Assembly (NCBI RefSeq): GCF_963977235.1
Contig: NZ_CAXBOD010000002.1
Location: forward strand, 186,001 to 250,000
Origin: Albimonas sp963977235
Lineage (GTDB): Bacteria; Pseudomonadota; Alphaproteobacteria; Rhodobacterales; Rhodobacteraceae
Direction: 5' to 3'
Length of the DNA stretch: 64,000 nucleotides
In this document: positions 57,804 to 64,000 of the stretch, one piece after another
Layout: each line of letters opens with the position of its first letter
How positions within the stretch are numbered: position 1 is the first letter of the stretch
Program-made: the position numbers and the translations under genes
The notes under the pieces: generated by a model
The model's input: the letters and a program-made list of their open reading frames with translations, nothing else
Databases searched by the model: none
Told to the model about the DNA's origin: nothing

Positions 57804-58354
57804 TGCGCGCCCTCGCCGACATGGTCGCGCGCCGGGTCGAGGGCCGAGGGCAGCGGCGTCCCCCGCGCCTCGGCGATGTTGCGGATCAACTGGGCGATCG
57901 CCTGCAGCGCCATCAGCGCGATGGCCACGCACATCACCACCTTGATGGGCCACATGTAGGGCCGCCAGAGGGAGCGGGCGCGTTCCCCGAACTCGATGGA
58001 ATAGATCGTGGAGGAGATGCCGCCTGCGAGCAGGAAGCCCAGGTAGAAGATCAGGAACAGCACGGTGACGGAATCCACCGCCGCCCGGGTGCGCGGCGAC
58101 CAGCGGCTGTAGGCGAGGTCCATGCGCACGTGGTCGCCGGTCTGCATCGAATAGGGGCCGCCCAGCAGGTAGTAGGCGACCATCAGGAACTGCGCGGCTT
58201 CCAGCGTCCAGATCGAGGGGGTGAAGGCGGCCTTCGAGATCGCCGACCAGAACAGCACCCCGATCAGCGCGAAGATGCCCCACATGGCCGCGCGGCCCAC
58301 CGCGCGGTTGATCCGGTCGATCCAGCGCACGTAGGCGCGGGCGATGGGCGGCAT
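57800..58354 (-). CDS. TRAP transporter small permease (DctQ family)
   Basis: Protein of 184 residues with four TM helices (MWGIFALIGVLFWSAI, AQFLMVAYYLLGG, SVTVLFLIFYLGFLLAGG, PIKVVMCVAIALMALQAI). SMQTGDHVRMDLAYSRWSPR is a DctQ hallmark. ATG 58354 has GGGGAG just upstream; a TTG start at 58405 is less likely. It is the first gene of the long minus-strand operon ending with DUF3830. Confidence 0.9.
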   Translation of the reverse strand: MPPIARAYVRWIDRINRAVGRAAMWGIFALIGVLFWSAISKAAFTPSIWTLEAAQFLMVAYYLLGGPYSMQTGDHVRMDLAYSRWSPRTRAAVDSVTVLFLIFYLGFLLAGGISSTIYSIEFGERARSLWRPYMWPIKVVMCVAIALMALQAIAQLIRNIAEARGTPLPSALDPARDHVGEGAQ

Positions 58355-58431
58355 GATCTCCCCTCGGCGTCGGCCCCTCGTCGGCGGGCGTGGTGCGGCG
58401 CACAAGCCCCGACTATGAGAGCGGGGATTTC

Positions 58432-58448
58432 ATTGGTCCACCCTCAAT
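58432..58448 (-). promoter_or_regulatory. candidate GntR-like operator upstream of TRAP operon
   Basis: ATTGGTCCACCCTCAAT has ATTGG/CAAT ends with imperfect dyad symmetry, resembling the FadR/GntR-type ATTGGT-N-ACCAAT pattern. It lies in the shared region between the DctQ gene (-) and the VPLPA protein gene (+). Match is imperfect. Confidence 0.25.
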
Positions 58449-58558
58449 TTACGCGCACGTCGCCGGCGCGTGACTCGTTGGCCCTCATCCCCAGTTCATG
58501 TCTGGTGACGTCGGGGACGCCGCCCCTCCGGGCGGCGCAGCAAGACGGGGAGCGTGGG

Positions 58559-59422
58559 ATGCGCTGCTTCATGTTGGGGGCGGCCGCGGCCGAGACGATG
58601 GCCTCGACGATGGCCTCCGGGGCCGGAGCGACAAGCCTGGACCTTGTGGCCAGCTACGGCCTTGCGGATCAGCTGTCGCAGAGCAACACCAATTTCCACC
58701 CGCAGGGCCTGGGCTACGACGCGGCGACCGGGCAGCTTCTGTTCGCCCAGCAGTCGGCCGGCGCCCTCTATTTCACCGACCTCGAGGGGGTGGTCCAGGG
58801 ATCGCGGAGCGTCGCCTTCAATCACGTCACCTCGGTCGCCGCCGACGCGTCGAGCTACTACTTCAGCGACTACAGCGCGAACTCGGACGGCCTTGACGTC
58901 TACGCCCTGTCCAAGAGCGGCGGCGCGGCGGCGCCGCTCTCGACCGAGATCGCGGCCTACGGCGGCTATCCGATCGACGTTCGCGACGGCAAGCTCTACC
59001 GGACCGATGCCAGCGCCGGCTACGGCTGGGGCGATCTCGGCCAGCTTCGGATCTCGTCGCTGCTGTCGCCCGATACGATCGACGCGGTCGTGACGCTGGA
59101 GACGACCTTCGGGATCGGCGACATCGCCGTCGACCTCGATCGCAACGCGCTCTGGGCGCTGGACTATTCCGAGACGGCCTCGATCCGGCAGTTCGACCTG
59201 ACCTCGGGCCTGCAGCTTGCGGCATTCGATCTGGGGCTCGACGGGCTCACCGCGGGGCTGACCTATGCCGACAACCGGCTCTACTACTACGACTGGACGT
59301 CGCCGAGCGGCAGCACGCTGAGCGTCTACGCCCTAGACGCCGCGTCGGTTCCGTTGCCGGCCTCGGGCCTGCTGCTGGCCGCGGGGCTGGGCGCGGTCGG
59401 CTGGATGCGCCGCCACGCCTGA
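58559..59422 (+). CDS. VPLPA-CTERM sorting-domain exported protein
   Basis: Protein of 287 residues. The C-terminus ASVPLPASGLLLAAGLGAV then GWMRRHA has the VPLPA motif, one TM helix and a basic end, as recognised by the exosortase/XrtD-type system in Rhodobacterales. The N-terminal export signal (RCFMLGAAAAETMASTMAS) is weak, and an earlier in-frame start might add one. The middle has repeated beta-strand-like units (LYFTDLEG, YYFSDYSANSDG, LWALDYSETA), suggesting a beta-propeller or YncE-like fold. Role unknown, probably extracellular or surface. A terminator follows. Confidence 0.8.
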   Translation: MRCFMLGAAAAETMASTMASGAGATSLDLVASYGLADQLSQSNTNFHPQGLGYDAATGQLLFAQQSAGALYFTDLEGVVQGSRSVAFNHVTSVAADASSYYFSDYSANSDGLDVYALSKSGGAAAPLSTEIAAYGGYPIDVRDGKLYRTDASAGYGWGDLGQLRISSLLSPDTIDAVVTLETTFGIGDIAVDLDRNALWALDYSETASIRQFDLTSGLQLAAFDLGLDGLTAGLTYADNRLYYYDWTSPSGSTLSVYALDAASVPLPASGLLLAAGLGAVGWMRRHA

Positions 59423-59445
59423 CGGCGCAGGGCGCGGATAACGCG

Positions 59446-59475
59446 AAACGGCCCGCGCCTCGGCGCGGGCCGTTT
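59446..59475. terminator. bidirectional terminator between VPLPA protein and ion channel genes
   Basis: AAACGGCCCGCGCC (59446-59459) is the reverse complement of GGCGCGGGCCGTTT (59462-59475). AAA and TTT flank the stem, so it can act for both convergent genes. Confidence 0.75.
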
Positions 59476-59514
59476 GCGGTTGAGCCGCGTGTGGGAGCCG
59501 GCCTCGCGCGCCGT

Positions 59515-60360
59515 TCAGGCCTCGCCGGTCTGGCGGGCGCGCAGCTCGGCGCGCATCTCGGCCACCTCGGCGCGCAGCGCGCGCAACTCGGCCAGCGTCT
59601 CGGCCGCGGCGCCGTGGGGGGCGGGAGAGTCGGCGTTCGCGGCCGCGGCCTCGTCCTCGGCCTCATGGTGGGTCTGCATGGCGTCGACCATGATGCCCAC
59701 AAAGAGGTTCAGCACCGCGAACGAGGTGATCAGGATGAAGGGCACGAAGAACGCCCAGGCGTAGGGGAACGCCTCCATCACCGGGCGCACGATGCCCATC
59801 GACCAGCTCTCCAGCGTCATCACTTGGAACAGGGTGTAGGCGCTCTCGCCCAGGGTCTCGAACCACTCGGGGAAGACCATTCCGAACAGCTTGGTGGCCA
59901 TGACGGCGAAGACGTAGAAGATCAGGCTCATCAGCAGCACGACCGAGCCCATGCCCGGGATCGCGCGCAACAGCCCCGTCACCACCCGGCGCATCGAGGG
60001 CACGGCCGAGACCAGCCGCAGCACCCGCAGGATGCGGAAGGCGCGCAGGATCGACAACGGGCCCGAGGCCGGGATCAGCGCCACGCCCACCACAACCAGA
60101 TCGAAGACCCGCCAGGGATCGCGGAAGAAGCCCAGCCGGCGCACGTAGAAGCGCAGCGCCAGCTCGGCCACGAACACCGCCAGGATGGCGCGGTCGATCG
60201 CCACCAGCAGCGGTCCGACCGCGTCCATGGCGCGGGGCGAGGTCTCGAGCCCCAGGATGATGGCGTTGATCACGATCAGCGTGACGATCACCCGCTCGAA
60301 GGCGGGGGCCTCGACAAGGTCCTGCAGGCGGTCTCGCAGGGGGGCGCGCGGGGCGGACAT
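59515..60360 (-). CDS. bacterial voltage-gated sodium channel (NaChBac family)
   Basis: Six-TM channel subunit of 281 residues. S1 begins near residue 20. S4 is LSILRAFRILRVLRLVSAV with Arg at every third position. The selectivity filter is TLESWSM (182-188), identical to that of NavAb. S6 ends FAVLNLFVGIMVDAMQ. The C-terminus is a coiled coil (AETLAELRALRAEVAEMRAEL) for tetramerisation. It conducts sodium, relevant because both nearby TRAP systems use sodium. ATG 60360 has GGAG 9 nt upstream; an earlier in-frame ATG adds a low-complexity tail. Confidence 0.94.
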   Translation of the reverse strand: MSAPRAPLRDRLQDLVEAPAFERVIVTLIVINAIILGLETSPRAMDAVGPLLVAIDRAILAVFVAELALRFYVRRLGFFRDPWRVFDLVVVGVALIPASGPLSILRAFRILRVLRLVSAVPSMRRVVTGLLRAIPGMGSVVLLMSLIFYVFAVMATKLFGMVFPEWFETLGESAYTLFQVMTLESWSMGIVRPVMEAFPYAWAFFVPFILITSFAVLNLFVGIMVDAMQTHHEAEDEAAAANADSPAPHGAAAETLAELRALRAEVAEMRAELRARQTGEA

Positions 60361-60475
60361 GGCGGCGGTCTCCGGGTCGGTCGCGGGCGGCGGGTCGCGG
60401 GCGACAGGCGTCCCCGATCTAGGGGCGTCGGCCCGCCATGACCATGTGTCCCCGCGGTCGCAGTTCTGGTTCACG

Positions 60476-60514
60476 CAAAAACACGCCCCGCGCCGAGGTC
60501 GGCGCGGGGCGTGT
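60476..60514 (-). terminator. intrinsic terminator after TAXI-TRAP permease
   Basis: ACACGCCCCGCGCC (60481-60494) and GGCGCGGGGCGTGT (60501-60514) form a perfect 14-bp stem around GAGGTC. On the minus strand TTTTT (60480-60476) follows. It lies 48 nt past the permease stop. Confidence 0.85.
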
Positions 60515-60562
60515 CGGGGGGCGCCTCCGGCCCGGACCGCAGGGCCCGGGCGAGGCGCGGCC

Positions 60563-62524
60563 TCAGGCGACGTAGGGCGCGGCGCGCGATCCGGTGGCCC
60601 GGGCCACGATCAGCGGCAGGATCGCCAGCGCCACCCCGAGCCCGTTGAGCGTCCAGCGGTCGAGCCCAAGCTCCCCGTCGCCGGGCATCGCCAGCGCCAG
60701 GCCCGCGAAGAACAGCATCACCCTGAGCCCCATTCCCTTGAGGTCCGAGCCGAGGTCGCCCAGCAGGCTGACATGCCCCTGCAGCGCGGCCGAGATGAAC
60801 GCCACCCCGGTCAGCGCCGTGGTCAGGGTCACGATCACCTCCCAGGCCGGCGCCTCGCCCACCAGCGCGGGGTTCAGCACGAAGAAGAACGGCGCGAGGT
60901 AGATCACGCCGCCGAGCTTCATCGCCTCGAACCCCGAGCGCATCGGCCCGGCGCCCGCGATGGTGGCCGCCGCGAAGGCCCCCAGCGCGACAGGGGGCGT
61001 GATGTAGGAGACCATGCCCCAGTAGAGGATGAACAGATGCACCGCGATCTCGTTCAGCCCGGCCTGGGTCAGCGCCGGCGCCAGCACCACCGCGAGGAAG
61101 ATGTAGCAGGCCGTCACCGTCATCCCCATGCCGAAGATGAAGGCGGTGATCGCCCCCATCGCCAGCAGCGCCAGCGTCGAGTCGCCGGCCAGGAACACCA
61201 GCTCGTTGACCAGCGTGCCGGCAAGGCCCGTGGCCGAGAACGCGCCCACGATCAGCCCCACGCCCAGCAGCACCGAGGTCAGCTCGGCCAGCGCCCGGCC
61301 GATGCCCACGACGAGGTCGCCGAAGCTCTTGAAGGTGAAGCGCTGGCGCTTGATCAGCTGGTTGATCACCAGCAGCAGGGCGATCGAGTAGAAGGGAGCC
61401 AGCGTCTCCTGGCGCAGGGCGAGCATGAAGAAGATCAGCACCGCGAACACGGCGATATAGGGCCAGCCGTCGGCGAAGGTGGCGCGCAGGGTCGGGGCCT
61501 CGCCCGGGGCCAGGCCCTTCAGCCCGCGCCGCGCGGCATAGGCGTCGATCTGCATGAACAGGCCGAAGTAGAACAGCAGCGACGGGATCGCCGCGGCGAT
61601 GGCGATGTCGACGTAGGGCCGGCTGAGGAACGAGGCCATCACGAAGGCCGTGGCCCCCATCACCGGGGGCATCAGCACGCCCCCGGTCGAGGCGCAGGCC
61701 TCGGTCGCGGCGGCGTAGCGGGCCGAGAAGCCGGTGCGCTTCATCGCCGGGATCGACACCGCCCCCGTGGTCAGCACGTTCGAGATCACCGAGCCCGACA
61801 TCGAGCCCATGAACCCGCTCGCGAAGATCGCGACCTTGGCCGCGCCCCCCCGGAAGCCGCCGACCAGCGCCAGCGCCAGATCGTTGAAGAACTTGCCCCC
61901 GCCCGTGTGCTGGAGCACCGCGCCAAAGACGATGAAGCCGATCACCAGGCTGCCGAAGGCCCCCATCGGGATCCCGAAGGAGCTTTCCGACGAGATCATG
62001 TGATAGGGGGCCAGGTCCCAGAACGGCGAGGCGTAGCCGTTCAGCGGGTCGGGCATCACGTCGGCGACCGTGGGATAGAGCGAGAACGCCAGCACGATCA
62101 GGAACAGGACCAGCCCGCCCGCCCGCCGCGTCCCCTCGAGGATCAGCAGGTAGAAGACGATCGAGACCCAGCGCGCCGTGTCGGGGGCGGCGTATTCCCA
62201 GCCCTGCTCGAGGCTCGCGTTGGCGGTGGCCGCCATGTAGCCGCCGGTGGCGAAGGCGATCAGGGTCAGCGCCCAGTCGATCGCGCCCGCGCCCGTGTCG
62301 CGCCGCAGCGGGAACACCAGGAAGGCCAGCCCCAGGAAGGCCGCCCCCAGGATATACAGATACGCCCCCTGGATCAGCACGATCCCGAACGCCTGGATGT
62401 TGAAAAGCTGGTGGATCGCCAGCGCCACGCCGGCAAGCGTGATGGCTATGGCCAGCGCGCGGGCGGGGGCGGGCAGGGGCGCGGGAGCGGTCCCGGCGAT
62501 CTCGCGACGTTCGGCCTCGTCCAT
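60563..62524 (-). CDS. TRAP transporter fused permease, 4TM/12TM (TAXI system)
   Basis: Membrane protein of 653 residues that fuses the small and large TRAP permeases, as usual for TAXI systems. The N-terminal part (1-150) has 4-5 helices (ILGAAFLGLAFLVFPL). The DctM-like part includes GFMGSMSGSVISNVLTTGAV, MPPVMGATAFVMASFL, FGMGMTVTACYIFLAVVLAP and YWGMVSYITPPVALGAFAAA. Two extra C-terminal helices end the protein. Uses sodium or proton coupling with the TAXI binding protein encoded 279 nt upstream. ATG 62524 chosen at the start of the conserved region. The MDEAERREIAGT N-terminus has GAAGGACC upstream. Confidence 0.94.
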   Translation of the reverse strand: MDEAERREIAGTAPAPLPAPARALAIAITLAGVALAIHQLFNIQAFGIVLIQGAYLYILGAAFLGLAFLVFPLRRDTGAGAIDWALTLIAFATGGYMAATANASLEQGWEYAAPDTARWVSIVFYLLILEGTRRAGGLVLFLIVLAFSLYPTVADVMPDPLNGYASPFWDLAPYHMISSESSFGIPMGAFGSLVIGFIVFGAVLQHTGGGKFFNDLALALVGGFRGGAAKVAIFASGFMGSMSGSVISNVLTTGAVSIPAMKRTGFSARYAAATEACASTGGVLMPPVMGATAFVMASFLSRPYVDIAIAAAIPSLLFYFGLFMQIDAYAARRGLKGLAPGEAPTLRATFADGWPYIAVFAVLIFFMLALRQETLAPFYSIALLLVINQLIKRQRFTFKSFGDLVVGIGRALAELTSVLLGVGLIVGAFSATGLAGTLVNELVFLAGDSTLALLAMGAITAFIFGMGMTVTACYIFLAVVLAPALTQAGLNEIAVHLFILYWGMVSYITPPVALGAFAAATIAGAGPMRSGFEAMKLGGVIYLAPFFFVLNPALVGEAPAWEVIVTLTTALTGVAFISAALQGHVSLLGDLGSDLKGMGLRVMLFFAGLALAMPGDGELGLDRWTLNGLGVALAILPLIVARATGSRAAPYVA

Positions 62525-62772
62525 CTTCGGCGGGGTCCTTCAGGCTGGAACGGTGTGGGATCGCGGTCGGACTCAGGGCCGGGACGCGACGGTCTGTGAG
62601 GGCGGAGGGCGCCGCGGGCGGGGTTCGCATCGTCGGTCTGCCGCGCCGCCTGCGCCCGACCGCGCGAGGCCCCGGCTGAGGGCCGGGGCGCGCGTCGCGA
62701 GACGGGCGGGCGCGCTCGCCGTCCCCGGCCGCGGCGGCCCAGGGCGCATGCGGCTGGCGACGGCGAGGCGGA

Positions 62773-62797
62773 GCGGGGGCCGGCGGCCGGCCCCCGC
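62773..62797 (-). terminator. intercistronic hairpin between TAXI binding protein and permease
   Basis: GCGGGGGCCGG (62773-62783) pairs perfectly with CCGGCCCCCGC (62787-62797) around CGG. It lies just 6 nt past the binding-protein stop, without a T-run. It may stabilise the binding-protein mRNA end or attenuate the permease, as seen after ugpB. Confidence 0.6.
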
Positions 62798-62803
62798 GCG
62801 CGA

Positions 62804-63952
62804 TCAGAAGACGACCGGCAGGCCCGCGTCGGTCAGCGCCTTGCGGCGGGCGTCGCCCCAGGCGGCTTCCCAGTCATCGGGGGACTCGCCCTCGAGCGCG
62901 GTCCACGCGTCCTGCAGGACCTTCTGACGCTCGATCAGGGCGTCGTTGTGGGCCTGGGCCGCGTCGGTCCACTTGCCGGCTTCCTTGAAGTAGCGGATGG
63001 CGCCGTCGTGGTAGGGGACCACCCACTCGAAGTTCTGGTACTCCATCGCCCAGCCGTCGATGCCCGGGGCCTTGCCCGCGTAGGCGTCGTAGAGCTCGAA
63101 CATCGCCTTGGTCTGGTTGTAGACGAGGTCCTCGTCCTGGTCGGCGTAGGCGATCAGCACCGGGTAGGGATAGGCGGCCGAGGGGATGCCCCCTTCGGTG
63201 GTCGCGGCGACCGCGCCCTTGGTGGCCACGACCGGCTGGAAGTAGGGGGCGATCGACAGCATCCGGTCGAGGCCTTCCTTGTTCTCGGGGTCGATCTCGG
63301 GCCACATCAGGCCGCGCGGGGAGGCCTCCATCTGGAAGGCCGAGCCCGAGGTCATGATCGCGTAGGCCGCGTCCACGTCGCCGTTGACCATGCCGTTCCA
63401 GCTGTCGCCGTAGCCGCCGAACTCGACCACCTCGACGTCGTCCCAGGTCAGGCCGCCATAGGCGAGGTAGGCCTCCATGTTGACGTTCAGCGCGGGCGCG
63501 CCCTTCACGTAGGCCACCCGCTTGCCTTTCAGGTCGGCGTAGGTCTCGACGCCCGCGTCCTTGGCCACGCCCACCGCCAGCGCCGCCTCGCCGGAGTTGT
63601 TCATCGATACCAGGCGCACCGACTGCGGGCCCCAGCGCTCGGTTCCGAACTCGAACACGCCCTCCTGGAGCATGTAGATGCCCACGCCCATCGCCGAGAA
63701 CGGCGCCTTGCGCTGGCGCACCGGCTCCATGCGGGCGATGTCGTTCTTGCCGGGCAGGATGCGCAGGTTGGTCCCGGTGGCGTCCTGCATGGCCGCCCCG
63801 ATGGCCACCGCCTGGGCATAGCCCGAGGAGCCGGTGTCGTAGGCCGTCCAGACCAGCTGGTCGGGCAGCTGCAGTTCTGCGGCGGTGGCGGGGATGGCGG
63901 CGAGCGCAGCGGCGGCGACGCCCGCGGCGCAGAGCGCGCGAAGGTGCTTCAT
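62804..63952 (-). CDS. TAXI-family TRAP solute-binding protein
   Basis: Secreted binding protein of 382 residues with a Sec signal (HLRALCAAGVAAAALAAIPA) ending near TAAELQLP. AYDTGSSGYAQAVAIGAAMQ, AGVETYADLKGKRVAYVKG and VVEFGGYGDSWNGMVNGDVD identify the TAXI (TRAP-associated extracytoplasmic immunogenic) family. Ligands are unknown for most members. GGGAGGA precedes ATG 63952. It is the first gene of a two-gene operon with the fused permease. Confidence 0.94.
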   Translation of the reverse strand: MKHLRALCAAGVAAAALAAIPATAAELQLPDQLVWTAYDTGSSGYAQAVAIGAAMQDATGTNLRILPGKNDIARMEPVRQRKAPFSAMGVGIYMLQEGVFEFGTERWGPQSVRLVSMNNSGEAALAVGVAKDAGVETYADLKGKRVAYVKGAPALNVNMEAYLAYGGLTWDDVEVVEFGGYGDSWNGMVNGDVDAAYAIMTSGSAFQMEASPRGLMWPEIDPENKEGLDRMLSIAPYFQPVVATKGAVAATTEGGIPSAAYPYPVLIAYADQDEDLVYNQTKAMFELYDAYAGKAPGIDGWAMEYQNFEWVVPYHDGAIRYFKEAGKWTDAAQAHNDALIERQKVLQDAWTALEGESPDDWEAAWGDARRKALTDAGLPVVF

Positions 63953-64000
63953 GGATTCCTCCCGGTTTGCGGTCCGGCCGCGTTGGTCGCAGCCTTGGCG

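Noticed and set aside
60185..62599. Plus-strand open frame of about 800 codons antisense to the TAXI permease
   Set aside because: Rich in Arg, His and Gln without TM helices, while the opposite strand encodes a clear multi-TM permease.

Overview
The window looks like a high-GC alphaproteobacterial chromosome, most likely Rhodobacterales. The evidence is the very high GC, a VPLPA-type C-terminal sorting signal, two TRAP transport systems, an AtuA/MaoC/CitE cluster, many GTG starts and ATGA overlaps, and a GGCGCCCCGGGCYTGACCCGGGGCCTC-type dispersed repeat. No rRNA, tRNA, CRISPR array, phage or transposase gene was seen. Because of the GC content every real gene has long antisense and frame-shifted open frames; these were left out.

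Layout. (1) 1-7.4 kb, + strand: an acyl-CoA catabolic operon with a truncated acyl-CoA dehydrogenase, AMP-dependent acyl-CoA ligase, two crotonases, thiolase, short-chain dehydrogenase and FMN-dependent nitronate monooxygenase-like protein. (2) 7.8-9.5 kb, - strand: a membrane GGDEF-EAL protein. (3) 9.7-14.8 kb, + strand: ugpBAEC glycerol-3-phosphate ABC transporter preceded by four 11-bp-spaced PHO-box-like half sites, ending in a 2H-phosphoesterase-like gene where ugpQ often sits, then a PfkB kinase. (4) 16.0-31.05 kb: a tyrosine phosphatase, then a signalling locus. A class III cyclase, an RsbW-like kinase and a STAS antagonist are on +. Facing them on - is an operon for a small membrane sensor, a sensor-HAMP-MFS fusion, a Tat-type binding protein, an acetyltransferase and alanine racemase. 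Diverging from it on + are a second small sensor, a second sensor-MFS fusion and a HAMP-SpoIIE (PP2C) phosphatase. (5) 31.3-35.7 kb, - strand: two acyl-CoA dehydrogenases and two crotonases. (6) 36.3-40.85 kb: two FAD amine/amino-acid oxidases, a GST and mscL. (7) 40.9-46.7 kb: CitE-like lyase, MaoC hydratase and the two AtuA parts on -, diverging from a second acyl-CoA dehydrogenase pair on +. (8) 46.9-48.8 kb: an AT-richer patch with many TGCGCA-like motifs, a small membrane protein, an unusual Phd/YefM-PAS-PAS fusion and a dual-specificity-type phosphatase. (9) 48.8-58.35 kb, - strand: a TRAP operon with glutamine-synthetase-like, ALDH, Fe-ADH, Gly-rich, amidohydrolase-like and DUF3830 genes. 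(10) 58.5-64 kb: VPLPA-CTERM protein, a NaChBac-type sodium channel, and a TAXI-TRAP permease and binding protein.

The most interesting part is 17.1-31.05 kb. It contains all classes of a partner-switching module (SpoIIE phosphatase, RsbW kinase, STAS) next to two oppositely oriented sensor plus sensor-MFS arms. I read this as a transporter-like receptor pathway controlling a phosphatase/kinase switch; that reading is inference. The second target is the Phd-PAS-PAS protein with its cluster of short palindromic motifs.
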